Shown piece by piece: positions 23,287-30,837 of a stretch of 47,533 nt of DNA. The stretch spans positions 1-47,533 of the forward strand of contig JAFTIQ010000035.1 of the NCBI GenBank assembly GCA_017456805.1. The letters run 5' to 3'. Both the position numbers and the translations under genes were made by a program. Under the pieces are notes generated by a model. It did not search any database. It was not told where the DNA came from and worked only from the letters and a program-made list of their open reading frames with translations. Numbering within the stretch: the stretch's first letter is position 1; every line of letters starts with the position of its first letter. Source of the stretch: Lentisphaeria bacterium. GTDB taxonomy: Bacteria > Verrucomicrobiota > Lentisphaeria > Victivallales > UBA1829.

Positions 23287-23444
23287 ATGTGTAAGGCGGA
23301 GAAGGATTTTCGATGAATCCTTTGACTTCCAATCAACCAACCACCGGAAGCTCCGTTATCCACGAACAATAAAGATGACTTCAAGCGGCAAAAATAAGGA
23401 AATGCCGCAGGAAAAGCATCGAAAAGAGAAAGAGAGTCTCAAAA
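23287..23444 (+). promoter_or_regulatory. Long 5' leader of rpsB, possible S2 autoregulatory RNA
   Basis: From the predicted start to the rpsB ATG there are about 158 untranslated bases. GCGGCA (23385-23390) and TGCCGC (23403-23408) form a perfect 6-base stem with a 12-base A-rich loop. A smaller stem (GGATT/AATCC) lies near 23307-23323. Ribosomal protein operons often carry leaders that bind their own product. The ribosome site before rpsB is weak (GAGAG), which suits control at initiation. This is not a recognised RNA family. Confidence 0.35.
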
Positions 23445-24356
23445 ATGGCGATCACAGTTAAAGATCTGCTCGAAGCGGGATGTCATTTCGGACATCAGAC
23501 CAAACGTTGGAACCCCAAGATGAAAGAGTATGTTTACGCATCCAAGAGCGGCATCTCCATCATCGATATTACCAAGACGATCCACCAGATCGGCGATGCA
23601 TGCAACTTCCTTCAGGGCCTTGTCATGCGCGGCGGTGAGATTCTCTTCGTCGGAACCAAACGTCAGGCTCAGCAGATCGTGAAAGATGCAGCTGAAGCAG
23701 CTGGCATGAGCTACGTTTCCGAACGCTGGATGGGCGGTATCCTCACAAACAACGTCACCATCCGCAAATCCATCAAGAAAATGCAGGAAATCGATGCCAT
23801 TCTCGCTAACGAAGCAGAATCCGGTCTCAAGAAAAAAGAACTGGTCCTCCTCGCTCGTCAGGCTGAAAAACTCCATCGCGATCTCGATGGTATCGTCAAC
23901 ATGAAGCGTCTCCCCGATGCTCTCGTTGTCATCGACGTCTGCCACAACCAGAACGCTGTCAAAGAAGCGAAAAAACTGAATATCCCCGTCGTCGCTATCG
24001 TTGATACCAACGGCGACCCGGAACCCATCGACTACCCCATCGCTGCAAACGATGACGCAGTCAAGTCCATCAAGGTGATCTTCGATACCTTCAATGAAGC
24101 AATCAAAGATGCTCTCGAAATCTACGAAAAGAGCGCTGCCGAAAAGAAAGCTAACGAAGAAGCTGCAAAGGCTGAAAAAGGCGACGATGAAAAACCCGCT
24201 AAAAAGCCCGCAAGAAAACCCGCTGCACGCCGCCCCCGCAAAACCGCTGATGGCGAACTCGCAGAAAAAATGGGCGAAGAAGCTCCCGCTAAGAAGGCTC
24301 CCCGTAAGAGAGCTGTAAAAAAAGCTGAAGCTACCGAAGAAAAAGCAGCTGAATAA
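23445..24356 (+). CDS. rpsB: 30S ribosomal protein S2
   Basis: S2 binds the 16S rRNA between head and body of the 30S subunit. The first 225 residues are a standard S2 (DLLEAGCHFGHQTKRWNPKM, FVGTKRQAQ, YVSERWMGGILTNN, VVAIVDTNGDPEPIDYPIAANDDA). Residues about 226-303 are a long tail rich in Lys, Ala and Glu (KKPARKPAARRPRKTA) that is absent from short S2 proteins. The tail may touch rRNA or be disordered. It is followed by tsf after 25 bases, the usual gene order. Confidence 0.97.
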   Translation: MAITVKDLLEAGCHFGHQTKRWNPKMKEYVYASKSGISIIDITKTIHQIGDACNFLQGLVMRGGEILFVGTKRQAQQIVKDAAEAAGMSYVSERWMGGILTNNVTIRKSIKKMQEIDAILANEAESGLKKKELVLLARQAEKLHRDLDGIVNMKRLPDALVVIDVCHNQNAVKEAKKLNIPVVAIVDTNGDPEPIDYPIAANDDAVKSIKVIFDTFNEAIKDALEIYEKSAAEKKANEEAAKAEKGDDEKPAKKPARKPAARRPRKTADGELAEKMGEEAPAKKAPRKRAVKKAEATEEKAAE

Positions 24357-24381
24357 TTATTTCACTCAGGAGTATTGAAAA

Positions 24382-25188
24382 ATGGCTATTACCGCAGCAA
24401 TGGTAAAAGAACTCCGCGACAAAACTGACGCGGGGATGATGGATTGCAAAAAAGCTTTGACCGAAACCAACGGCGATATGGAAGCAGCTGTCGAACTGCT
24501 CCGTAAGTCCGGTATGACCAAAGCTGAAAAACGCGCCGATAAAGTCACCAAAGAAGGAAAAGTCTTCGCTTTCGTCGACGGCAAAAATGCTGTCATGCTC
24601 GAAATCAACTGCGAAACTGACTTCGTTGCAGGAAACGAAAAATTCTTCGATTTCGTCAAAGAAGCTGCAGCTCGCGTTCTCGCTGGGACCTCCGGCGATG
24701 GCGATATCACTGAAAAAGCTCAGGAACTCGAAAACGGAAACCTCGCTGAACTCTTCGTCAAATTCGGTGAAAAAATGGTTCTCCGTCGCGCAATCCGCTT
24801 CGAAGCAACCGGTTCTCTCGTTTCCTACATGCACGGCAACGGAAGACTCGGCGTCCTCGTCGAAGTCGAAGGAACTGAAGATGAAGAACTCCTCAAGGAT
24901 ATCTGCATGCACATTACCGCATTCAGCCCTGAGTTCATCACCTCCAAAGATATCCCCCAGGAAAGAATCGACAAGGAAAAAGAAATTGCTTCCGCTCAAC
25001 TCATTGCAGAAGGCAAACCCGCTGCTATGATCGAAAAGATCCTCGTTGGCAAAATCAACAAGTGGTTCGGCGAAGTCTGCTTGATGAATCAGCCCTGGAT
25101 CCGCGATGACAAATCCAGCCTTGCAAAAGTTGCTCCTGGAATCACTGTCAAACGCTTCCAGCGTTGGGGTGTCGGTCAGGAAATCTGA
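24382..25188 (+). CDS. tsf: Elongation factor Ts
   Basis: EF-Ts recycles EF-Tu from GDP to GTP form. The 268-residue protein has the N-terminal UBA-like domain (LRDKTDAGMMDCKKALTETNGD), the TDFV motif (INCETDFVAGNEKFFDFV) that contacts EF-Tu, and the C-terminal dimerisation-like part (LMNQPWIRDDKSSLAKV). AGGAG lies 9 bases before the ATG. It is the last gene of the rpsB operon. Confidence 0.97.
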   Translation: MAITAAMVKELRDKTDAGMMDCKKALTETNGDMEAAVELLRKSGMTKAEKRADKVTKEGKVFAFVDGKNAVMLEINCETDFVAGNEKFFDFVKEAAARVLAGTSGDGDITEKAQELENGNLAELFVKFGEKMVLRRAIRFEATGSLVSYMHGNGRLGVLVEVEGTEDEELLKDICMHITAFSPEFITSKDIPQERIDKEKEIASAQLIAEGKPAAMIEKILVGKINKWFGEVCLMNQPWIRDDKSSLAKVAPGITVKRFQRWGVGQEI

Positions 25189-25210
25189 TCTGACTCAACA
25201 GGAAAAATTC

Positions 25211-25248
25211 AAACCGGAGGACAGAAATGTCTTCCGGTTTTTTGTTTT
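25211..25248 (+). terminator. Terminator of rpsB-tsf
   Basis: AAACCGGA (25211-25218) pairs with TCCGGTTT (25233-25240), with an inner ACA/TGT pairing, followed by a T-rich run. Confidence 0.9.
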
Positions 25249-25249
25249 A

Positions 25250-25500
25250 AAGAAAACGGAAAGCAACGGAGAGCCATTTTTCACGCACCCCGGCGCAAAA
25301 AAATCCCAGAGCTCCCAGTAATCCCAGAACTCCCAGTATTCCCAGTTCCCCAGCCGATCCTTGGCGAGTGCGCCCTTCCCATCGGCTCTGCCGGGAAAAA
25401 CGGAAAGCGCCGGGGTGCTTTTCTTCGCGCACCCCGGCGCAAACTCCGTACACTCTGTACCTCCCCAGCCAATCATTGGTGAGTGCGCCCTTCCTCCCCG
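25250..25500. repeat. Degenerate copies of an intergenic repeat family
   Basis: This 250-base gap holds no gene. It contains two degraded copies of the unit seen in tandem at 43014-43495. Shared parts are CACCCCGGCGCAAA, CTCCCCAGCC(G/A)ATC, a GTGCGC stretch and CGGCTCTGCCGGGAAA followed by ACGGAAA. There are two hairpins: CGGC/GCCG around TCT (25383-25393), and a perfect 12-base stem GCGCCGGGGTGC (25407-25418) with GCACCCCGGCGC (25429-25440). A short CCCAG microrepeat lies at 25304-25345. The reading frames crossing this region differ from copy to copy and lack start signals. Confidence 0.7.
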
Positions 25501-25502
25501 GA

Positions 25503-25916
25503 TTATCTGCGGGGCCCTCTGTTAGGCTGAGGAGCAGGCTTTCCCTGATGAGGTCTTGCCGGCGCAGGTTTCTGCGGCGCTGGCTTCACTGCCGGACGAG
25601 GCGCAGGTTTCTGCGGTGCGGGCTTCACTGCCGGACGAGGGGCAGGTTTCTGCGGCGCAGGTTTCACTGCCGGACGAGGGGCAGGTTTCTGCGGCGCAGG
25701 CTTCACTGCCGGACGAGGGGCAGGTTTCTGCGGCGCAGGCTTCACTGCCGGACGGGGCGCAGGTTTCTGCGGCGCGGGCTTCACATGGTGCGGCTTCGGC
25801 GGCGGGGCTGGATGATGATGCTTCGGCGGCGGCGCAGGACGGGGTCCATAGTAACCGGCGTTGACTCCGAGGATCGTTCCACATGCGATAACAGCTGTCA
25901 ATAAGAGTTTGTTCAT
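25503..25916 (-). CDS. Secreted Pro-rich repeat protein
   Basis: This 137-residue exported protein starts at the ATG at 25916; AAAGGAGG lies 6 bases upstream and is the strongest ribosome site in the window. The signal peptide MNKLLLTAVIACGTILGVNA is followed by GYYGPRPAPPPKHHHPAPPP. Five near-perfect copies of the 13-residue unit KPAPQKPAPRPAV follow, and the protein ends RGPRR. The composition is Pro/Ala/Lys/Arg, so it is likely a stiff, positively charged periplasmic rod or wall linker. It is a paralogue of the next gene in layout. The 39-base repeats can change in number. No enzyme domain is visible. Confidence 0.8.
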   Translation of the reverse strand: MNKLLLTAVIACGTILGVNAGYYGPRPAPPPKHHHPAPPPKPHHVKPAPQKPAPRPAVKPAPQKPAPRPAVKPAPQKPAPRPAVKPAPQKPAPRPAVKPAPQKPAPRPAVKPAPQKPAPARPHQGKPAPQPNRGPRR

Positions 25917-25962
25917 AAGATACCTCCTTTGGTTAAGTATTTCTCTCAAGCTCTAACCATTA

Positions 25963-25978
25963 AACGAAAGATTTCGTT
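25963..25978 (-). promoter_or_regulatory. Inverted repeat upstream of the Pro-rich repeat gene
   Basis: AACGAAA (25963-25969) and TTTCGTT (25972-25978) are a perfect 7-base inverted repeat with a 2-base centre, 47 bases before the start. It could be an operator or a leader hairpin. No clear promoter was found around it. Confidence 0.3.
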
Positions 25979-26027
25979 AAATATTGTTTATTGTTTGATT
26001 ATTTTAACTATTTTTTATTTTTTTGCT

Positions 26028-26062
26028 CAAAAAAACACCATCGGAATGATTCTGATGGTGTT
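26028..26062 (-). terminator. Terminator of the Pro/His-rich repeat gene
   Basis: On the minus strand AACACCATC (26062-26054) pairs with GATGGTGTT (26042-26034), followed by T residues to 26028. Confidence 0.88.
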
Positions 26063-26078
26063 TTCTGTATGCATAGGT

Positions 26079-26534
26079 TTATCTGCGAGGTCCTCTGCCG
26101 GGTTGCGGTCCCCTGCCCGGCATAGGCTGGGGGGCTGGACGGGGAGCAGGTTTCACTGCCGGGCGCGGTGCAGGACGGGGAGCAGGTTTCACTGCCGGAC
26201 GGGGTGCAGGACGCGGTGCAGGTTTTACTGCCGGACGAGGGGCAGGACGCGGCGCAGGTTTTACATGATGCGGCTTCGGCGGAGGCGGCGGCAACGGTTT
26301 GACATGATGCGGCTTCGGCGGAGGCAACGGTTTGACATGATGCGGCTTCGGCGGAGGCGGTGGCAACGGTTTTACATGATGCGGGCGCGGCGGTGGCGGC
26401 GGCAACGGTTTGACATGGTGCGGGCGCGGCGGTGGCGGTGGAGGCGGTGCCGGACGATACCAGAGAAAGAATCCGGCTTGTGCTCCGGAGATAACCCCTC
26501 CGGCAATCAGGATTGAAAGAACTAATTTTTTCAT
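26079..26534 (-). CDS. Secreted Pro/His-rich repeat protein
   Basis: This 151-residue exported protein starts at the ATG at 26534; AAAGGAG lies 6 bases upstream. The signal peptide MKKLVLSILIAGGVISGAQA leads into FFLWYRP and a run of prolines. Five PHHVKP units separated by proline stretches follow (His pairs could bind metal), then three units of KPAPRPAPRPAV, and the end is PGRGPRR. It shares the signal-proline-KPAP-RGPRR plan of its downstream neighbour (25503-25916) but has more histidine, so the two are probably related by duplication. Likely a surface or periplasmic linker; metal binding is a guess. Confidence 0.8.
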   Translation of the reverse strand: MKKLVLSILIAGGVISGAQAGFFLWYRPAPPPPPPPRPHHVKPLPPPPPRPHHVKPLPPPPPKPHHVKPLPPPKPHHVKPLPPPPPKPHHVKPAPRPAPRPAVKPAPRPAPRPAVKPAPRPAPRPAVKPAPRPAPQPMPGRGPQPGRGPRR

Positions 26535-26586
26535 AGGATGCTCCTTTCTTCCGTAAAGTAAATTCAAACGTTCCGAAAATTTGAAA

Positions 26587-27693
26587 TTACCTCTGTTTTA
26601 CGGTATGCTTCTTTATCTCATTTTTCAAAAATTCCACGGCTTCGCGTTCGGGCAAAGAGGCAATCACCTGTCCTTTGGAAAAGACCGCAGCCTTACCATC
26701 GCCGCCGGCAAGTCCGATATCTGCATGAGAAGCCTCACCGGGTCCATTGACAATACAGCCCATGACTGCCACTTTTTTCAAATTGATCCGGAATCCTGCT
26801 GCCTTGAGGGAATGGATAAAATCGTCAATTTCAGCGGCGATTGCTTCCAGATCGATTTTTGTTCTGCCGCATGTGGGACAGGAGATCAGCTCTGGTTCAG
26901 CCTCCCGCAGACCGCATGCTTCCAGAATAGAAATTGCTGTCCGCACCTCCTGAACCGGATCAGAAGTCAGGCTGACACGCATGGTATCACCGATTCCTTC
27001 CATCAGGAGAGTGCCGATTCCAACGGAGGACTTGATGATTCCGTGTGAAGGGATCCCGGCTTCCGTTATGCCGATATGCTGAGGCAGATCCGATCTCCGG
27101 GAGAAAGCACGACAGGCGAGCACCGTTGCCAATGGGGAACTGGATTTCAGAGAAACCACGATATCCCGGAATCCGAATTGTTCCAGCAGCGCAGCCTGAG
27201 AGAGAGCAGCCTCAGCCAGAGATTCCGCCATAGCATCCCGTGGAGAAAATCCAGCCTGAAGCTTGGATTCATAAAGCCCCTTGGGCAAACTTCCTGAATT
27301 GGCGCCCACACGGATCGGAATTCCAGCCTCCCCGGCAGCTTCCGCAACTTTTTGAACGCGGTCGGAAGAACCGATATTGCCCGGATTGATCCGCACTGCA
27401 TGGATTCCTGCAGCGATCGCACCCAGCGCAAGTTTATAGTCAAAATGAATATCGGCGACGACAGGGATCGGGGTTCCGGCAAGAATTTCCGGCAAGGCAT
27501 CCAAAGCCGCCTGATCCGGGATGGCACAGCGGGTGATCTGACATCCTGCCTCAGCCAGACGCCGGGTTTGAGCAAGCACAGCTGCCGCATCGGAAGTTGG
27601 AACATTGCACATGGATTGCACGGAGACAGGCGCGCCGCCGCCAATCGCAACTCCCCCGACTTTCACTTGACGTGTTTGGATTTCGTGATTCAC
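26587..27693 (-). CDS. ispG: 4-hydroxy-3-methylbut-2-enyl diphosphate synthase IspG (GcpE)
   Basis: IspG makes HMBPP in the non-mevalonate isoprenoid pathway using a [4Fe-4S] cluster. The start is the GTG at 27693, with GAGGGG upstream, giving 368 residues, the usual length; longer upstream starts have no support. The N-terminal TIM barrel is clear (DIHFDYKLAL, RINPGNIG). The cluster ligands are Cys272 and Cys275 (CPTCGRT) and Cys313 and Glu320 (MGCIVNGPGEASHADIG), with the same spacing as in E. coli IspG. It is a single gene. Confidence 0.95.
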   Translation of the reverse strand: MNHEIQTRQVKVGGVAIGGGAPVSVQSMCNVPTSDAAAVLAQTRRLAEAGCQITRCAIPDQAALDALPEILAGTPIPVVADIHFDYKLALGAIAAGIHAVRINPGNIGSSDRVQKVAEAAGEAGIPIRVGANSGSLPKGLYESKLQAGFSPRDAMAESLAEAALSQAALLEQFGFRDIVVSLKSSSPLATVLACRAFSRRSDLPQHIGITEAGIPSHGIIKSSVGIGTLLMEGIGDTMRVSLTSDPVQEVRTAISILEACGLREAEPELISCPTCGRTKIDLEAIAAEIDDFIHSLKAAGFRINLKKVAVMGCIVNGPGEASHADIGLAGGDGKAAVFSKGQVIASLPEREAVEFLKNEIKKHTVKQR

Positions 27694-27719
27694 TTTTCCC
27701 CTCGTTTTTTTTACCAGAA

Positions 27720-27764
27720 GGTAAATTCTCAATGATAATTTACCTGAAAAATATGAAATTTCAA
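27720..27764 (-). promoter_or_regulatory. ispG promoter with overlapping inverted repeat
   Basis: On the minus strand TTGAAA (27764-27759) and TAAATT (27742-27737) are 16 bases apart. The -10 box lies in one arm of a perfect inverted repeat, GGTAAATT/AATTTACC (27744-27737 and 27727-27720). A third arm TTACC (27711-27715) can pair with the second. A repressor site over the -10 and start point is the simplest reading. Confidence 0.5.
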
Positions 27765-27802
27765 GCAGATTTTCTCTCATATCAAAAAAAAAGAAAGAAC
27801 GC

Positions 27803-27830
27803 TTGATTTTTTACTATATCATGATATAGT
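27803..27830 (+). promoter_or_regulatory. Promoter of the GT9-GT4 pair with palindromic operator
   Basis: TTGATT (27803-27808) and TATAGT (27825-27830) are 16 bases apart. The bases 27813-27830, ACTATATCATGATATAGT, form a perfect 18-base palindrome that fills the spacer and the -10 box. Confidence 0.55.
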
Positions 27831-27854
27831 GCAGTAGAAAGGATTTGAACAGGA

Positions 27855-28961
27855 ATGAAGCTGCTTTTTACAAAATTTTTCTTCTTTCTGCAATATCTGA
27901 AATCAAAGAAATATCCGCAGATGGAAGAAAGCCCGGACTCCCCGGAAAAGATTCTGCTGATCATGTGCAAATGGATCGGCGATACATTCTGGGATCTTCA
28001 GGGAATTCCGGCTTTGCAAAAACAGTTTCCCAACGCGGAAATCCATGTGATCACAAAACCGTTTTCCAAATTTCTTTTTGTACCCCTGCTCCCTGAATCA
28101 CAAATCCATGTTTCAACACAAATTCTCAGCGACTGCCGACGGGAAACGTTTCATCTGAAAACATGGAAACAGGAGCTGGCGCTTGCTGAATCAATTCAGC
28201 CGGACTTGCTGATCGACTTTACAGAAACCCCTTTTTCTGCTGTTTTTTCTGCACTCTGCGGAGCAAAATCAATCGCAGGGTATGATCATCTCGGCAGATT
28301 TTCCAATCTTTATACGTTCCGGGTTCATGCGGAATATGGACTTCATCTTTCCCGCAGACCGATGCAGTTATATCTTCCGTTTCTGGGATATGAGCCGGAA
28401 TTTCCGCAAACCGTCCCAGCTGTTCCGCATCCGGCGGCTCCGGGAGCGGATATCATCATTTTCCCCGGAACCGGATGGAAAACAAAAGAATATCCGGCTG
28501 AAAAATACTATCAGATCGCAAAAATCCTGTCGGAAAAAGGATTTTCCATTTGTGTTGCCGGATCCCGGAAAGAAAAAATGCTCTGCGAAACCGTGGCGGA
28601 TGGACTGAAAAACGTCAGGATCCAGTGCGGTTCGCCGGAAGAAATGCTGGAGCATCTGGCATCGGCAAAAGTTTGTTTAAGCGGTGATACCGGGCCGGCT
28701 CATCTCGCTGCCGCCATGGGACTTTTTACTGTGACTCTGTTCTGCGGAACGAATCCGGAATTCTGCGGACCTCGTGGGAAAAATGTTTTATCCCTCTGCG
28801 CCTCCTGTCCGGATGCCCCGGAGGGGAAGATTCAATTCTGTCCGGCAGACCGGCATTTTCCCTGCAAACGGGCTTGTTTCATGAATATTGAACAGGATAA
28901 AGTGCTCAGCGCCATCCTGAAAAAGCTGCCGGAACTTAACGCTTCAAGGAGTCAGGACTGA
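27855..28961 (+). CDS. GT9-family (heptosyltransferase-type) glycosyltransferase
   Basis: This 368-residue protein resembles WaaC/WaaF/WaaQ-type enzymes that add heptose or other sugars to lipid A-core. The N-terminal half has the acceptor side (ILLIMCKWIGDTFWDL, PDLLIDFTETPFSAVFSA). The C-terminal half has the GT-B donor site: IIFPGTGWKTKEYPAEKYY, then LSGDTGPAHLAAAMG and LFCGTNPEFCGPRG, which are clear GT9 motifs. A Cys-rich segment near the end (CASCPDAP...FPCKRACF) is common in such enzymes. It overlaps the next gene by one base (TGATG). Confidence 0.88.
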   Translation: MKLLFTKFFFFLQYLKSKKYPQMEESPDSPEKILLIMCKWIGDTFWDLQGIPALQKQFPNAEIHVITKPFSKFLFVPLLPESQIHVSTQILSDCRRETFHLKTWKQELALAESIQPDLLIDFTETPFSAVFSALCGAKSIAGYDHLGRFSNLYTFRVHAEYGLHLSRRPMQLYLPFLGYEPEFPQTVPAVPHPAAPGADIIIFPGTGWKTKEYPAEKYYQIAKILSEKGFSICVAGSRKEKMLCETVADGLKNVRIQCGSPEEMLEHLASAKVCLSGDTGPAHLAAAMGLFTVTLFCGTNPEFCGPRGKNVLSLCASCPDAPEGKIQFCPADRHFPCKRACFMNIEQDKVLSAILKKLPELNASRSQD

Positions 28962-30037
28962 TGAGAATAGCTGTTGAAGTTACGTTCGCTAATGAAGAAA
29001 AGAAAACGGGGCTCAGCGTTTACACGGATAACCTTCTTGCGGCATTGGCAAAAGAGGCTGATCCGGAAGATACCTTTTATCTTCTGTTTGCTCAGAAGAA
29101 ATGGAACGGGCGTGATTACGGAAAAAACTTTATTCCGGTCTCTTATGCCTGTTCCAATTCCCAATTGGTTTCCATCTGTTTCTCTCTGAACAAAACGTTG
29201 AAGGCGCTGAATGTGGATCTCTTCCATGTGTTCTGTAATTCCGGAGTTCCGCCAACCTGTCCGGTCCCTGTTCTGACAACTGTCCACGATCTGTTTTTTC
29301 TTTCTGCAAAAGATATTCCCCTGAAAACCCGGCTTATTTTGAAGATGATGTTCCGCTGGACACTCCGGAATACGAAGCATTTTATCAGCAATTCGGAAAC
29401 GACGAAGAAATCATTGCATGAATTCGGGATTCCCGAAGAGCAGATCACGACGGTCTATCCCGGAGTTGAGAATTTTGCTTATCCCGAAGCAGCTTCCTCT
29501 GAACGGAAACCATATTTTCTATGCGTGGGAGCTCTGGAACAGCGCAAAGGGCAAACCATGCTTGCCGAAGCATATTTCAAGGCATGGAAAGATCACCCTG
29601 ATCTGCCGGATCTTATCTTTATCGGACCGGTACGCGGAGAGAGCGATCCATTTTTCAGCCTTGTGGATCAATGTCCGAAAATCCAATGGCTTGACTATAT
29701 CGGGAGCAAAGAGCTGGCGGAATATTACGCCAATGCAACGGCTCTTTTCTTCCCATCCTATCAGGAAGGATTCGGACTGCCGCTGATCGAAGCGATGTCT
29801 GCCCGGATCCCTGTGGTATGTTCCGATATTCCGATTTTCCGTGAGATCGCCGAAGGATGCGTGAAATTTGTCAATCCGGATTCCGAATCGTTTGCTGAGG
29901 CTCTGAAAAACTTCGATTCTCAGGAATTTGATCTTGAAAAATCACTCCGGAGAGCAAAGATTTTCACCTGGAAAAAGGCTGCAAAGGATCTGCTCTCATT
30001 GTATCTGGAACATTCCTCAGCAAAAAGCCGTCAGTGA
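28961..30037 (+). CDS. GT4-family glycosyltransferase
   Basis: This 358-residue retaining GT-B enzyme should add a sugar to lipopolysaccharide or another glycan. It has the N-terminal signature (AVEVTFANEEKKTGLSVYTD), HDLFFLSA at the acceptor side, YPGVENFAYPEA, FLCVGALEQRKGQTMLAEAY and the donor motif FPSYQEGFGLPLIEAMSARI with its E-x7-E. It is coupled to the GT9 gene by TGATG, with AGGAG just upstream. The TGA overlaps the convergent lipoprotein's stop by 3 bases. Confidence 0.88.
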   Translation: MRIAVEVTFANEEKKTGLSVYTDNLLAALAKEADPEDTFYLLFAQKKWNGRDYGKNFIPVSYACSNSQLVSICFSLNKTLKALNVDLFHVFCNSGVPPTCPVPVLTTVHDLFFLSAKDIPLKTRLILKMMFRWTLRNTKHFISNSETTKKSLHEFGIPEEQITTVYPGVENFAYPEAASSERKPYFLCVGALEQRKGQTMLAEAYFKAWKDHPDLPDLIFIGPVRGESDPFFSLVDQCPKIQWLDYIGSKELAEYYANATALFFPSYQEGFGLPLIEAMSARIPVVCSDIPIFREIAEGCVKFVNPDSESFAEALKNFDSQEFDLEKSLRRAKIFTWKKAAKDLLSLYLEHSSAKSRQ

Positions 30038-30819
30038 TTCCAGGGCTTTTCCAGATCAAAGGTGCTTAAAGGGATATCCGGGTTCAGAGTGAATGTAACT
30101 GTCGTTGCAGTTTCTGTTTTTCCATCCACTGTGACAAGGGTCTTTTTCGGCATACGGACGCCATTAACGACTTCATATTCTTCAGAGTCGGCGACGTACA
30201 AACGCTGAGATCCATCCGGACCGTACAGGATCGTTTCGCAACGGTCGGTCAGCCATGTTTTGGGATCGATATAGAAAACATAAGGAGCGATTTCCGGATT
30301 ATCCACGCGGCAGATCAGACGATAAACCACCCGGTTCCGTTCCGGATCAAGGATCTGGTCGATTTCAACGGAATGGAAGATCTTTTTATAATTCAAGCCG
30401 GGCGTTGCAATATCCGTAAACGCTTTGACCAGCTGAGCATCTTTTCCTTTGATTTCGCGGCTTTTTTTGGTTCTTGGATTCACATACCAGAACCGGCCTT
30501 CTCTGGATATAATGATATTGATCACTTCTCCGTTTCTGTAAGAGACCTGTTTCAAATATCCGGGAGCTCTCCAGAAAATCTCGGAAACACTTTCTTCGCT
30601 TCCGTTCACATTATCAGAAGACAAGGTCTGTTTCATGTAATAAGATTGTACATTGGCATAGATCTTCTGAGGATCGGTTGCCCGGTCCATTTTCCGGATC
30701 AATTCATCCACGGTAATATCTGCCGGGGTTCCATCTTCCAGAAGGAGAAGGTCTCCATAACAGCCGGTGAGCAGGATCGAAAGGATCAGCAGGGGGAACA
30801 GCAGCAAACATTTTTTCAT
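30031..30819 (-). CDS. LolA/LolB-like lipoprotein
   Basis: This 262-residue lipoprotein starts at the ATG at 30819, giving signal MKKCLLLFPLLILSILLTG and lipidated Cys20 (LLTGC). The mature part (YVNPRTKKSREIKGKDAQLV, YFYIDPKTW-like VFYIDPKTWLTDRCETIL, VVNGVRMPKKTLVTVDG) resembles the LolA/LolB/DUF4292 beta-barrel fold of outer-membrane lipoprotein-sorting and sigma-regulator proteins. The call is by pattern. It follows the DUF1846 gene after 18 bases, so the two probably share a transcript. It might bind lipid or lipoprotein in the periplasm. Confidence 0.72.
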   Translation of the reverse strand: MKKCLLLFPLLILSILLTGCYGDLLLLEDGTPADITVDELIRKMDRATDPQKIYANVQSYYMKQTLSSDNVNGSEESVSEIFWRAPGYLKQVSYRNGEVINIIISREGRFWYVNPRTKKSREIKGKDAQLVKAFTDIATPGLNYKKIFHSVEIDQILDPERNRVVYRLICRVDNPEIAPYVFYIDPKTWLTDRCETILYGPDGSQRLYVADSEEYEVVNGVRMPKKTLVTVDGKTETATTVTFTLNPDIPLSTFDLEKPWNH

Positions 30820-30837
30820 TGTAACACAACCTTTCAT

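Noticed and set aside
23267..23461. A 64-codon frame in the rpsB leader
   Set aside because: No ribosome site, it overlaps the rpsB start in another frame, and the region is better read as a leader RNA.
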